Assembly (NCBI RefSeq): GCF_010119385.1 | Contig: NZ_VFIE01000018.1 | Span: 141,883-205,882, forward strand | From: Nesterenkonia haasae | GTDB taxonomy: Bacteria; Actinomycetota; Actinomycetes; Actinomycetales; Micrococcaceae | Direction: 5' to 3' | DNA length: 64,000 nucleotides | In this document: piece after piece, positions 17,483 through 26,687 of the stretch | How positions within the stretch are numbered: the stretch's first letter is position 1 | How the letters are laid out: each line of letters starts with the position of its first letter | Program-made: the position numbers and the translations under genes | The notes under the pieces: model-generated | Databases searched by the model: none | Seen by the model: only the letters and a program-made list of their open reading frames with translations | Told to the model about the DNA's origin: nothing

Positions 17483-17657
17483 TGGGAATCCTTCAACAGT
17501 TGTGGTCGTTTCGCCAGGCTGATGAGAAGGAGAGAGATCGGCGGCGCGTCAAGCAACCGGCAGAAAGAACTCACCCCGTCGATCACGGGACTGGCATCAT
17601 ATTAGACGTCAGCCCCCTCGCCTGGGCACAGCGACTTAGTCTACACCCTGTGCGGGA

Positions 17658-18638
17658 CTACGCCTCGCCGTCGAAAAGAGTGGTGACCGAGCCGTCGGTG
17701 AAGACTTCGTTGATCGCTCGGGCAAGAATCGGGGCGATAGACAGCACAGTCAGCTGCTCGAAACGCTTTTCTGCTGGTATGGGAAGCGTGTTGGTCACCA
17801 CCACCTCACGTGCTCCGCAGTTAGAAAGCTTCTCCGTTGCCGGTGCAGTGAGGATCGCATGAGTCGCCGCGATGATGACGCTCTTTGCCCCAGCATCCTT
17901 GAGAATTGACACAGCCCCGGCGATAGTTCCCCCGGTGTCAATCATGTCGTCGATCAACACACAGGTGCGCCCTTCGATCTCCCCGACGACCTGCTTGGAC
18001 TCGGCCCTATTTGGCTGAGTGAGATCACGCGTCTTATGCACGAAGGCCAACGGGACCCCACCCAGGCGGTCAGCCCACCGTTCAGCTACTCGGACTCGTC
18101 CGGTGTCCGGGGACACGACGGTGACGTCCTCGCCTGCCACCTGCTGACGAATGTGATCAGCAAGAAGCGGGATACCGAACAGGTGGTCCACCGGCCCGTC
18201 GAAGAATCCCTGGATCTGATCCGTGTGCAGATCTACGCTCATAATGCGATCGGCACCTGAGGCCTTGTAGAGGTCGGCAACCAGCCGGGCGGAGATGGGT
18301 TCACGGCCGCGGCCCTTCTTGTCTTGACGTGAGTAGGGGTAGAACGGGGAGACGACCGTGATCCGCTTGGCCGAGGCGCGCTTCATGGAATCGATCATGA
18401 GCAGCTGCTCCATAAGCCACTTGTTCAGCGGCGCCGGGTGAGACTGCAGCAGAAAGACGTCCTTCCCGCGGACTGAGTCAGAGGAGCGCACGTAGATCTC
18501 TCCGTTGGCGAAGTCGTAGGCGCTCATCGGAAGCAGTTGGGTGCCCAACTCTTCGACGATCTCCTGCGCCAGCTCCGGATGTGCCCTCCCCGAAGCAATG
18601 ACCATCGTCTTCTCAGTGCTTTGCCTGATTTCGTCCAT
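17658..18638 (-). CDS. prs: Ribose-phosphate pyrophosphokinase
   Basis: 326 residues. Makes PRPP from ribose-5-phosphate and ATP for nucleotide, His and Trp synthesis. Key motifs are FANGEIYVRS, FYPYSRQDKKGRGREPISARL (ATP site), SVDLHTDQIQGFF (metal-binding His) and CVLIDDMIDTGGTI (PRPP-binding loop). It sits 18 bases after glmU in the glmU-prs-rplY-pth order common in Gram-positive bacteria. Confidence 0.97.
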   Translation of the reverse strand: MDEIRQSTEKTMVIASGRAHPELAQEIVEELGTQLLPMSAYDFANGEIYVRSSDSVRGKDVFLLQSHPAPLNKWLMEQLLMIDSMKRASAKRITVVSPFYPYSRQDKKGRGREPISARLVADLYKASGADRIMSVDLHTDQIQGFFDGPVDHLFGIPLLADHIRQQVAGEDVTVVSPDTGRVRVAERWADRLGGVPLAFVHKTRDLTQPNRAESKQVVGEIEGRTCVLIDDMIDTGGTIAGAVSILKDAGAKSVIIAATHAILTAPATEKLSNCGAREVVVTNTLPIPAEKRFEQLTVLSIAPILARAINEVFTDGSVTTLFDGEA

Positions 18639-18656
18639 GCTCGGGTGTTCCTACTT

Positions 18657-20126
18657 TCAGTCCGTGGCGGTGGGGGCGTCGTCGTTCTTCTGTGCATCGT
18701 CTGCCGCCTGCGCTGCGGCTGAGCCGGGCCGTTTGGCCTGAACCCAACCCTCAGCGTTGCGCTGCGGGGCCACCGACAGGGCGAGCGCTCCCGGAGGCAC
18801 GTTTTTGCGCACCACGGCACCTGCTCCGGTATAGGCGCCGTCGCCGATCTCGACCGGGGCCACAAACACCGTGTTGGAGCTGGTGCGGACATGCGATCCG
18901 ATCACTGTGCGGTGCTTATGTTCCCCATCGTAGTTGGCTGTGATGTTGCCGCAGCCGATATTCGTGTAGTCACCGATAGTGGTATCCCCGGCGTAACCCA
19001 GATGGGAGAGCTTGGAGCCGCGGCCAACTGTGACGTTCTTCGTCTCGTAGAACGCGCCGATCTTGGCGTCCTCGCCGAGGACTGTGCCCGGGCGCAGATA
19101 GCTGAAAGGCCCGACGACGCCGCCTGGACCGATACGTGCGCCGGTCGCGTGGGTGCGTATCACCTGGGCGCCTTCTCCGACTGTCACATCGCGCAGGGTG
19201 GTATCCGGGCCCACCACGGCATCGCGGGAGACATGAGTCTTACCGTGCAGCTGAGTTCCAGGCAGCACGGTGGTGTCCTCATCGAGAGTGACAGTGGAGT
19301 CAATCCAGGTCGTGGCAGGGTCAATGATCGTCGTTCCTGCGCGCATGGCTGCGAAGATCGTCCGCCGGTTCAGCTCAGCGCCAAGCGCTTGGAGCTGAAC
19401 CCGGTCGTTGGCGCCTTCGACTTGCCAGCGGTCTTCGGTCACCAAAGCCGAGACCCGACGGCCGGACGCCCTTGCCAGGGAGAGCACATCCGTGAGGTAC
19501 TTTTCGCCCTGAGCATTCTCCGTGGAGACCTGAGCTAGGGCCTCGGTGAGGGCTCCTGCGTCGAATGCGTAAATCCCCGAATTTATCTCTTTGACCTGGC
19601 GCTGAGTTTCATCGGCGTCCTTCTGCTCAACAATTCCCACCACCTGATCGCCAGACCGCAGCACGCGGCCATATCCGCTGGGGTCTTCCAATGTGGTGGT
19701 GAGGACTGTCGCAGCGTTGCCGGCAGCCTGGTGTTCCGAGACCAGCTCGCCCAACAGCTCCGGGGTGAGCAGCGGGACATCTCCGTAGGAGACCACCACT
19801 GTTCCGGTGTCGGTGGAAATGCCGCGTGCAGCGAGCGCCTCGAGCCCGCATTCGACGGCCCGTCCTGTGCCGGGAACTTCGTCCTGGTCGGCGAGGAGGA
19901 CTTCCGGATCATGAGCGGTGATGTGCTCGGCAACCTTCTCACGCTGGTGCCGCACGACCGCCACGAGGTGGTGTGGGTTCAGGGCACGCGCGGCAGCCAG
20001 CGCATGACCGATCATGGAGAGCCCACCGAGCGGGTGGAGAATTTTCGGAGTTCGTGACTTCATACGCGTCCCGGCCCCGGCCGCTAGCACAATGACTGCT
20101 ACGGGGCGGACATCGGTGTCTGACAC
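18657..20126 (-). CDS. glmU: Bifunctional N-acetylglucosamine-1-phosphate uridyltransferase/glucosamine-1-phosphate acetyltransferase
   Basis: 489 residues from GTG 20126. The N-terminal pyrophosphorylase domain begins VIVLAAGAGTRMKSRTPKILHPLGG; the C-terminal half is a left-handed beta helix with the acetyltransferase site (YAGDTTIGDYTNIGCGNITANYDG). The pair of reactions gives UDP-GlcNAc for peptidoglycan. The frame is open to TTG 20156 and ATG 20153, but those lie against the tRNA 3' end and their ribosome site would be inside the tRNA. GTG 20126 has AGGAG seven bases upstream, so it is preferred. Confidence 0.95.
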   Translation of the reverse strand: MSDTDVRPVAVIVLAAGAGTRMKSRTPKILHPLGGLSMIGHALAAARALNPHHLVAVVRHQREKVAEHITAHDPEVLLADQDEVPGTGRAVECGLEALAARGISTDTGTVVVSYGDVPLLTPELLGELVSEHQAAGNAATVLTTTLEDPSGYGRVLRSGDQVVGIVEQKDADETQRQVKEINSGIYAFDAGALTEALAQVSTENAQGEKYLTDVLSLARASGRRVSALVTEDRWQVEGANDRVQLQALGAELNRRTIFAAMRAGTTIIDPATTWIDSTVTLDEDTTVLPGTQLHGKTHVSRDAVVGPDTTLRDVTVGEGAQVIRTHATGARIGPGGVVGPFSYLRPGTVLGEDAKIGAFYETKNVTVGRGSKLSHLGYAGDTTIGDYTNIGCGNITANYDGEHKHRTVIGSHVRTSSNTVFVAPVEIGDGAYTGAGAVVRKNVPPGALALSVAPQRNAEGWVQAKRPGSAAAQAADDAQKNDDAPTATD

Positions 20127-20157
20127 GCGGGCACTCCTGCTCTCAGTTGTCATCAAG

Positions 20158-20228
20158 CTCCGCCACTAGGACTCGAACCTAGACTACCGGTACCAAAAAC
20201 CGATGTGCTGCCTTTACACCATGGCGGA
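20158..20228 (-). tRNA. tRNA-Gln (anticodon UUG)
   Basis: Read on the minus strand, the acceptor arms TCCGCCA and TGGCGGA pair, with G as discriminator base. The T arm is CTAGG-TTCGAGT-CCTAG. The anticodon stem TCGGT/ACCGG encloses the loop TTTTGGT, giving anticodon TTG (decodes CAA). No CCA is encoded. It lies about 30 bases upstream of the glmU start, a frequent actinobacterial arrangement. No integrase or attachment repeat is nearby. Confidence 0.95.
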
Positions 20229-20276
20229 CTGTGCGCTCTAAGCGCGCAATACATGGTACCGGTCTCGGAGCAGATC

Positions 20277-20807
20277 TCAGAACAGGTCTTTGAGTTCATC
20301 AAAGTGTTCAACTGCCGAATGGACCGGTCCAGTGCCATAGACGCGCAGAACCTCAGCCAACTTCGGGTGGGAAGCTTCCAGCAGATCGGCCGCTTCTCGG
20401 AGCTCAGCAGCCGAAGCGACGGCACTCAGAAGACTGCGCATTCCTGCCACGACTGCCGCATCGGAGGCCTGATCCGTCATCGGCTGGGTGGTCCACCCCA
20501 TCGAACCCTGGGAACTTTTGATGTGCTCCAGCTGGGCGGGGATATCGTGGCTCTGGACGTGTCCGGCGTTGAGCTGCTCGACCAGCTCAATGAGTTGATG
20601 GACACGAGAGAGCACCGCGGGATTGCCAATTTTTACCCGCTGGGCACTGTTCAGCTGCGAGAGCATGGGCGCGGACAACCCGATGATGTCTGCCAGGCTA
20701 GCTTGGTTGAGTCCGAGGGCCTGCCTGATTCGATCGAACGTCTCATTCAACGGCTCGCCATAGGCGGCACGCTGGGCCTCCCGGTTAGTGTGGGTCGTAT
20801 CACTCAA
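20277..20807 (-). CDS. Helix-turn-helix (XRE-like) DNA-binding protein
   Basis: 176 residues. The N-terminal segment RIRQALGLNQASLADIIGLSAPMLSQL is a Cro/CI-type helix-turn-helix. It is followed by KIGNPAVLSRVHQLIELVEQL and a helical, Ala- and Glu-rich C-terminal half (residues 110-170) likely to dimerise or sense a ligand. I cannot name its target. It precedes the tRNA-Gln gene by about 50 bases and follows the tiny membrane-peptide gene on the same strand. Confidence 0.8.
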   Translation of the reverse strand: MSDTTHTNREAQRAAYGEPLNETFDRIRQALGLNQASLADIIGLSAPMLSQLNSAQRVKIGNPAVLSRVHQLIELVEQLNAGHVQSHDIPAQLEHIKSSQGSMGWTTQPMTDQASDAAVVAGMRSLLSAVASAAELREAADLLEASHPKLAEVLRVYGTGPVHSAVEHFDELKDLF

Positions 20808-20918
20808 GGCTCACACTCCTGTGCAGTCAGTTTGCTCCCGTAAACTCTACGACACTGTCGGCGGCTGAGACCTCACACCGCGACCGGGTGACGTCTGGGC
20901 GCGGTGGGCATTGGGCCC

Positions 20919-21014
20919 CTACATGAAGCTCGAGAAGGCTCCGGCACCGATGCTGAGGATCAGTAGGGCCACGAGAAGCAGAGCCACAAACCGGGTGGCA
21001 GGTGTGACCTTCAT
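20919..21014 (-). CDS. 31-residue single-helix membrane peptide
   Basis: ATG at 21014 is preceded by AGGAG with eight bases of spacing. The product starts MKVTPATRF, then has a hydrophobic stretch (VALLLVALLILSIGAGAF) and ends SSFM. With two Arg/Lys residues before the helix, the N-terminus should stay in the cytosol. The reading frame is too short for ordinary gene callers. It lies in the otherwise empty gap between the ABC-F and helix-turn-helix genes, on their strand. No family recognised. The good ribosome site and clean single span are the evidence that it is real. Confidence 0.6.
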   Translation of the reverse strand: MKVTPATRFVALLLVALLILSIGAGAFSSFM

Positions 21015-21059
21015 CGACTTTGTCTCCTCTTGCGTTGGGGATCTCCAGCGTGCACGATA

Positions 21060-22859
21060 TCAGTCGGTCAATTCGGAGAGCTCCAGCCAACGTTCCTCAA
21101 GCTCGTCCACTTCCGCCGCGACGTGCTGCCGCTCTGCCGTGATCTGCCCCAGGGCTTCGAAGTCGCTCTGGTCATGTGCGGCCAGTTGCGTGTCGAGGTC
21201 CCGGACCTTCTCCGTAAGTTTCTGCAGCTTCCGCTCAATGGAGGAGGCTTCCTTCTGTGCGGCGCGGCGTTCAGGACCGGAGATGCTGTGGGCTGCCTCC
21301 TTCTGCTCTGCTGAGCCCGTGGGGTTCGGCTGCTTGGGGTTGGAGATTGTGGTGTTCTGCTGCTCTCTGAGCTTCAGGTACTCGTCCACCCCACCGGGGA
21401 CGTGGCGGAACGTGCCATTGAGGATGGCGTACTGCTGGTCGGTGACGCGTTCGAGAAGGTAGCGGTCGTGAGAGACCACCAGAAGCGTGGCGGGCCAGGA
21501 GTCCAGCAGGTCCTCAATCGCGGCGAGCATGTCCAGGTCCACGTCGTTCGACGGCTCGTCGAGAATCATCACGTTCGGTTCGCTGAGCAGCACCAGCAGC
21601 AGCTGCAGACGACGGCGCTGGCCGCCTGAGAGGTCCCCCACCCGCGAGGACAGATGCGCGCGGGAGAAGCCTAGGCGTTCCAACAACTGAGACGGGGTGA
21701 GCTCTTTGCCCTCGACCATGACTTCGGTCTTTTCCCGGGCGAGCACGTCTCGGACCCGATCACCTTCGATCTCTGCCAGCTGCGAAAACTGCTGGTCCAA
21801 GATGCCGACCTCAACGGTCTTGCCGCGCTTTACACGCCCGGAGCTGGGCTCCACTGTGCCGGCGACCAATCCCAGCAGTGTAGATTTTCCGGCGCCGTTT
21901 GGACCCAAAATTCCTGTGCGCTCACCCGGTGCGATTCGCCACGTAACATCCTGCAAGACAGATTTCTCTCCGTAGGAGACGGAGACATCCAACAGGTCGA
22001 CGACGTCTTTGCCCAACCGTGCCGTCACCATCTTCTTCAGCTCGATGCTGTCCCGCGGCGGAGGAACATCACTGATGAGTTGATTAGCGGCATCGATCCG
22101 AAATTTTGGCTTCGAGGTGCGCGCGGGGGCGCCGCGGCGTAGCCAGGCGAGTTCCTTGCGCATGAGGTTCTGCCGCTTGGCCTCTACTGCGGCCTGCTGG
22201 CGGTCCCGTTCAACGCGCTGGAGCACGTAGGCGGCATAGCCGCCGTCGAAGGGTTCCACCGTACCGTCATGAACCTCCCAGGTGGTCGTGCACACCTCGT
22301 CGAGGAACCATCGGTCGTGAGTGATGATCAGTAACCCACCGGAGTTTTTGGCCCAGCGGCGCTTCAAATGGTCCGCCAACCATGCGATACCTTCCAGATC
22401 CAAGTGGTTCGTCGGCTCATCGAGGGCCATCAGATCCCACTCCCCCACGAGCAGCTTCGCCAGAGCGACGCGCCTGCGCTGGCCCCCGCTGAGCGAGTCA
22501 ATGGTGGCTTCCCATGGAAGGTCGGTGACCAGCCCGGAGATGACCTCACGGATCTTTGCATCCGAGGCCCACTCATGATCGGCCTGATCGCCGACGATCG
22601 AGAAACCCACTGACTCGGTAGGTCGCAGATCATCAGACTGGTCCAGCACTCCGAAGCGGACTCCATTGCGGCGAGTCACTCGTCCGGAGTCTGGCTCTAC
22701 GCTTCCGGAGAGCATCCCGAGCAGCGTCGATTTGCCGCCCCCGTTATGACCGACAATGCCGATCCGGTCACCTTCGTTCACGCCCAGGGTGATGGATTCG
22801 AAGACAGTATGCGTCGGATACTCAATGTGCAGAGCCTCAGCGCCAAGTAGATGTGCCAC
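21060..22859 (-). CDS. ABC-F family ATPase (Uup-like)
   Basis: 599 residues with two ABC domains and no membrane part. First domain: Walker A GHNGGGKSTLL, signature LSGGQRRRVALAKLL, Walker B LMALDEPTNHLD. Second: [35 protein letters not shown] Lys/Glu/Gln-rich coiled coil occupies about residues 530-599, as in Uup. ABC-F proteins act on the ribosome or on DNA structures; some give antibiotic resistance. The Uup-like tail makes a housekeeping role more likely here. Asn replaces the usual His in the second DEPSND motif. Confidence 0.9.
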   Translation of the reverse strand: MAHLLGAEALHIEYPTHTVFESITLGVNEGDRIGIVGHNGGGKSTLLGMLSGSVEPDSGRVTRRNGVRFGVLDQSDDLRPTESVGFSIVGDQADHEWASDAKIREVISGLVTDLPWEATIDSLSGGQRRRVALAKLLVGEWDLMALDEPTNHLDLEGIAWLADHLKRRWAKNSGGLLIITHDRWFLDEVCTTTWEVHDGTVEPFDGGYAAYVLQRVERDRQQAAVEAKRQNLMRKELAWLRRGAPARTSKPKFRIDAANQLISDVPPPRDSIELKKMVTARLGKDVVDLLDVSVSYGEKSVLQDVTWRIAPGERTGILGPNGAGKSTLLGLVAGTVEPSSGRVKRGKTVEVGILDQQFSQLAEIEGDRVRDVLAREKTEVMVEGKELTPSQLLERLGFSRAHLSSRVGDLSGGQRRRLQLLLVLLSEPNVMILDEPSNDVDLDMLAAIEDLLDSWPATLLVVSHDRYLLERVTDQQYAILNGTFRHVPGGVDEYLKLREQQNTTISNPKQPNPTGSAEQKEAAHSISGPERRAAQKEASSIERKLQKLTEKVRDLDTQLAAHDQSDFEALGQITAERQHVAAEVDELEERWLELSELTD

Positions 22860-22903
22860 TTGTCTAGGGTAGTGACACTCTGGGCCTGGACAAATCGAAG
22901 CGT

Positions 22904-23665
22904 CTAAGCCCCGATGGTCTCGCGGATCCCGGTCATCAGGGACAGCAGCGCCCCCACGAATGCCAGGAAGATCACCAGCCTTCGCACGGCAGCATCACGA
23001 ACCCAGCTGCGCATCAAGGTGCCGATGCCCAGTCCGGCCACGATGACGACCAGGCTTCCGATCCAAAACCACCAGGGGAAAACGGGAATTTCGTCGCCGC
23101 TAAAGGTGACTTTGGTCAGAAATCCGGCAACCGAGAGAAGGATCCACAGGGGCTGCAAAGTGGCCGCGAAAGATCTGACATTCCACCGTGAGACCACCGC
23201 ATACACGGTCATGGCGGGTCCTCCCACTCCGGCCAAGACGACGCCGCCGCCAGCCCCGATCCCGGTGAGGACTCGAGTCAGGGGACCGTCCGCCCGGGCG
23301 TGGATGCGGCTGACGATCAGTGACAGGGACAACCCGATCAGCACCAACGATGCCACCACGATGTAAAGCGGTCCGGGTGCCGAAACGGCTGCAATCCAGC
23401 CGAACAGTGGCATGACCAGGAGCGCCACTGGAGCGATAATCAGCAGACGCCGCCATTCGATCTCTCGCCAGACGAGGGCAAGCATGAGCAGTGGGGCCAC
23501 GAAAGCCAACATGTTCGTCAGCATCACTCCGGTGTGTGGACCCAGGATGACCACCAGGAAGGGGGCGAGCATCATGGCAAATCCCAGGCCGGTGATCCGT
23601 TGCAGGACCGCCGCCACCAAGATGAGGCCGAAAACTACAGCGAGGAGCACGCCTTCTTCGCCCAT
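22904..23665 (-). CDS. TauE/SafE family sulfite/organosulfonate exporter
   Basis: 253 residues, about eight hydrophobic segments. The N-terminal GLILVAAVLQRITGLGFAMM and the internal GAGGGVVLAGVGGPAMTVYAV are the two inverted repeats of the TauE/SafE fold. Substrate is unknown (sulfite, sulfoacetate and other anions are known in the family). The start is four bases downstream of the ispE stop region, so the two genes are co-transcribed, although no functional link to isoprenoid synthesis is evident. Confidence 0.87.
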   Translation of the reverse strand: MGEEGVLLAVVFGLILVAAVLQRITGLGFAMMLAPFLVVILGPHTGVMLTNMLAFVAPLLMLALVWREIEWRRLLIIAPVALLVMPLFGWIAAVSAPGPLYIVVASLVLIGLSLSLIVSRIHARADGPLTRVLTGIGAGGGVVLAGVGGPAMTVYAVVSRWNVRSFAATLQPLWILLSVAGFLTKVTFSGDEIPVFPWWFWIGSLVVIVAGLGIGTLMRSWVRDAAVRRLVIFLAFVGALLSLMTGIRETIGA

Positions 23666-23668
23666 GAT

Positions 23669-24682
23669 CTACAGCAGCCGTGCCCCGGGCGCTGGACCCG
23701 AGACTGGAATGGCCCAGACATCGAGCCGCTCCTGCAATCCGGTGGCCAACCGGCTGGCCGCCGACGCATCCCGTGCTAGGAACATCACCGTGGGACCAGA
23801 ACCGGAAACCATACCCTGCATCGCACCTTCTGCCATGCCGGCGTCCATCATGTCGTCGAGGGCTGGCAGCATCGAGACTGCCGGAGCCTGCAGGTCATTG
23901 GTCATCAGAGTGGTGATCATCTCCGCGTCCGCAGCACAGGCAGCCCGGACTAGGTCGTCGTCGAGTTCGGGCTGATCAGCCGTCAGCTCAACGGCGTCGC
24001 GCATAGCATCGAGCTTTCTGTACACCTCCGGTGTGGAGAGGCCCGTGCTGGCCGGGACAATAACCAGGTGGAGCTCTCCGCGGGTCAGCAGAGGCGAGAG
24101 GTTATCCCCCACGCCTTGCCCAACGGCCGCGCCGCCGAAGATCGCGAACGGCACATCAGCGCCTAGGCGTGCGCCCAGCTCCGCCAGCTGCTCTTTGGTG
24201 AGTCCCGCCTCCCAGAGCGCCGAGCAGGCGACCAGCGTGGCCGCGGCGTCGGCTGAGCCTCCCCCCATACCACCGGCAATAGGCACATTCTTGGTAATGG
24301 TGAGGTCCACGCCGTAGCTGGGACGCTCTGTGCCGGGGAAACTCAAGGTCGCAGCCTCGCGCGCTTGGAGAGCCTCACGCAGCAGGGCCGCCGCCTGATA
24401 GGCGAGGTTATTCTCATCCAGAGGGATCTGCGCCGGAACTGTCCCGCCAGTCATTTGGTCTTGATGCTCTACGCCTGTGAAAGCTGAGCGCTCCGACAGG
24501 GAGACGGTGATCGCGCCGTCCTGCCGGGGACTGGCGAGGACCTCCTCATAGAGGGAGACGGCATAGTACAAGGTGGCCACCTCGTGGTAGCCGTCGGCAC
24601 GCAGCGGCCCGACCCGCAGGCTCAGGTTCACTTTACCCGGGGCCAAGGCCGTGACATGGCCGAAGAACTCGCTGTCTCTCAT
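23669..24682 (-). CDS. ispE: 4-diphosphocytidyl-2-C-methyl-D-erythritol kinase
   Basis: 337 residues from ATG 24682. GHMP kinase of the MEP isoprenoid pathway. Visible are APGKVNLSLRVGPLRADGYHE (substrate lysine region), PIAGGMGGGSADAAATL (ATP loop), and the C-terminal GSGPTVMFLARD. The frame is open to 24739 but the upstream residues are not IspE-like, and AAGG/GAGG lies just ahead of 24682. In many actinobacteria ispE follows tatD-rpf-ksgA on one strand; here it is divergent from tatD-rsmA and no rpf gene is present. Confidence 0.94.
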   Translation of the reverse strand: MRDSEFFGHVTALAPGKVNLSLRVGPLRADGYHEVATLYYAVSLYEEVLASPRQDGAITVSLSERSAFTGVEHQDQMTGGTVPAQIPLDENNLAYQAAALLREALQAREAATLSFPGTERPSYGVDLTITKNVPIAGGMGGGSADAAATLVACSALWEAGLTKEQLAELGARLGADVPFAIFGGAAVGQGVGDNLSPLLTRGELHLVIVPASTGLSTPEVYRKLDAMRDAVELTADQPELDDDLVRAACAADAEMITTLMTNDLQAPAVSMLPALDDMMDAGMAEGAMQGMVSGSGPTVMFLARDASAASRLATGLQERLDVWAIPVSGPAPGARLL

Positions 24683-24786
24683 TCCCTCAACCTTAGCCCT
24701 GACCACCCATTTCTCCGGCCTCCGTTTTCTGCACAGCACATCGTCCCGCTCTGCTGCCCTGCTGGCTGTGGATACACTGGGTTGCT

Positions 24787-25755
24787 GTGAGTGAGGCTAT
24801 TGCGAATTCCGGTGAGACACCATCCGCCTACCGGCCGGAGATCAGCCCCACCACGGGTGAGGTTGACGGGCCGGTGCGCAGCCAGAGTGACGAAAAGTCC
24901 AAGAAGAAACGCCGACTGGATTATCCGCCGGCCCCGGAGCCGCTGCCGGTACCGGTAATCGACAATCACGCGCATCTGGACTTCAGGGACGGCCTGGTGG
25001 AGGTCAGCGTCGCCCAGCATCTCGATACTGCTCAGAGCGTGGGAGTCGCCGGTGCGATCCTGGTCGGCTACGACGCCGCCAGCAGCGAGTTTGCAGTTCG
25101 CGCGGCCCTAGGAGATCACCGTGCCAAGGCAGCTGTGGCCCTGCACCCCAATGACGCTCCGCACCTGGCGGAAACGGGCGGCTACGACGCCGCCTTCGAT
25201 CGCATAGCCGAACTCGCCACCCGGCCCGAGGTCGTCGCCGTGGGAGAGACCGGTCTGGACTACTTCCGGACCGCCGAGTGGGGTCGAGACGCTCAGCGCA
25301 AGAGCTTCTTTGATCACATCCAGCTGGCGTCAGAGCGCGGGCTTGCCATGCAGATTCATAACCGCGATGCGCATAGCGATGTGGTGGCAGCCCTCCACGA
25401 TGCCCCGTCACTTCCCTCCTCGGTGGTTTTCCACTGCTTCTCCGGCGACGCTGAGCTGGCGCGGATATGCAACCGCAATGGTTGGTACATGAGCTTTTCC
25501 GGGAGCGTGACGTTCAAGAATTCGCATGATCTGCGGGAGGCGTTGAGAATCGCAGATCCACACCTGATTCTGGTCGAGACTGATTCCCCTTTCCTGACAC
25601 CGCATCCCTTCCGGGGTCAGCCGAACGCACCGTATATGGTGCCGCAGACGATGCGCCTCATGGCCGAGGTGCGGGGAGCTGAGCTCAGTCAGCTGTGCCA
25701 GCAGGTCATGTTCAATACCCACCAGGCCTACGGGCAGTGGACTGCAGCGCGATGA
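24787..25755 (+). CDS. tatD: TatD family metal-dependent DNase/hydrolase
   Basis: 322 residues. The metal site begins [10 protein letters not shown] (HxH), continues with GETGLDYFR (Glu), [18 protein letters not shown] and ends with LVETDSPFL (Asp). TatD enzymes are 3'-5' exonucleases/deoxyribonucleases, including D-tyrosyl-tRNA-deacylase-like activity in some. A polar N-terminal extension of about 55 residues, rich in Lys and Pro, precedes the barrel, as in other Micrococcales. GTG start at 24787. Overlaps rsmA by four bases (ATGA). Confidence 0.93.
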   Translation: MSEAIANSGETPSAYRPEISPTTGEVDGPVRSQSDEKSKKKRRLDYPPAPEPLPVPVIDNHAHLDFRDGLVEVSVAQHLDTAQSVGVAGAILVGYDAASSEFAVRAALGDHRAKAAVALHPNDAPHLAETGGYDAAFDRIAELATRPEVVAVGETGLDYFRTAEWGRDAQRKSFFDHIQLASERGLAMQIHNRDAHSDVVAALHDAPSLPSSVVFHCFSGDAELARICNRNGWYMSFSGSVTFKNSHDLREALRIADPHLILVETDSPFLTPHPFRGQPNAPYMVPQTMRLMAEVRGAELSQLCQQVMFNTHQAYGQWTAAR

Positions 25756-26645
25756 CCGGCACCACCTCACCTCCCGCTGACGGGGCCTTGCCAGGTCTGC
25801 TCTCTGCAGCGCATATCCGCCGGTTGGCTCAGGAACTGGACATATGGCCGACCAAGCGGTGGGGGCAGAACTTCGTCATCGACCCAAACACCATCCGCAG
25901 GATAGTGGATTTGGCCGACTTGGCCGGTGATGAGCATGTGTTGGAAGTGGGGCCCGGACTGGGATCGCTGACCCTGGGCCTGTTGGACAAGGCCGAACAT
26001 GTCACGGCCGTGGAGATAGACCCGAAGTTGGCGGCGCAGCTGCCTGAGACCGTGCAGCGTATGCGTCCCGAGAAGTCCGCGAACCTCACTGTGGTCCGCG
26101 AGGATGCCTTGCGGCTCCAACCCGGGTCGCTGGGGGAACCCACTGTCCTGGTCGCCAACCTTCCGTACAACGTGGCGGTGCCGGTGGTCCTTCACCTGTT
26201 GGAGGTCCTCCCCAGTCTGAGGAAGGGCCTAGTGATGGTTCAGGATGAAGTCGCTGACCGGCTGGCGGCTGCACCCGGGTCCAAGATCTATGGTGTCCCC
26301 AGCGCCAAAATCGCCTGGGATACTGAGGCACGGAAAGTTGGGGTCGTGGGTAAGCGAGTCTTTTGGCCCGAGCCTCGCATATCGTCTGGACTGGTGCGAT
26401 TCGACCGAGGCGAGCCTGCCTCGGAGGAGCTGACCCGGCAGGAAGTCTTCTCCGTGATAGACGCCGCATTCGCCCAGCGGCGTAAGACGCTGCGCGCAGC
26501 CCTGAGCGGGTTCGTAGGCACTGGAGCACTGGCCGAGCAGGCTCTGCGTGCGGCTGAGGTGGACCCGCAAGCCCGTGGTGAGACGCTGAACATCCACGAT
26601 TTCACGCGCATCGCCGCCGCGTTGCGCGCAGCCGACCGGCCCTGA
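25752..26645 (+). CDS. rsmA: 16S rRNA A1518/A1519 dimethyltransferase (KsgA)
   Basis: 297 residues from ATG 25752, which overlaps the tatD stop. The SAM-binding segment [16 protein letters not shown] follows [10 protein letters not shown], and the catalytic motif is [10 protein letters not shown]. The C-terminal domain ([13 protein letters not shown]) is the usual KsgA end. It dimethylates two adenines in helix 45 during small-subunit assembly. Loss gives kasugamycin resistance in other bacteria. Confidence 0.96.
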   Translation: MTGTTSPPADGALPGLLSAAHIRRLAQELDIWPTKRWGQNFVIDPNTIRRIVDLADLAGDEHVLEVGPGLGSLTLGLLDKAEHVTAVEIDPKLAAQLPETVQRMRPEKSANLTVVREDALRLQPGSLGEPTVLVANLPYNVAVPVVLHLLEVLPSLRKGLVMVQDEVADRLAAAPGSKIYGVPSAKIAWDTEARKVGVVGKRVFWPEPRISSGLVRFDRGEPASEELTRQEVFSVIDAAFAQRRKTLRAALSGFVGTGALAEQALRAAEVDPQARGETLNIHDFTRIAAALRAADRP

Positions 26646-26687
26646 ACGCCCGCTGTCCCCACTCATGCATGGAAGACAGGACGGGAA

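Noticed and set aside
17483..17657. Riboswitch or T-box in the rplY-prs gap
   Set aside because: No conserved riboswitch core was seen; only weak promoter-like words are present.
20158..20228. tRNA-Gln as an integration site for a mobile element
   Set aside because: No integrase, no repeated tRNA 3' end and only housekeeping genes on both sides.
20827..21090. 87-codon minus-strand frame overlapping the 31-residue peptide gene
   Set aside because: The product is Cys/Arg-rich without pattern, and it would overlap the ABC-F gene. The other frame has the AGGAG site and a clean membrane helix.
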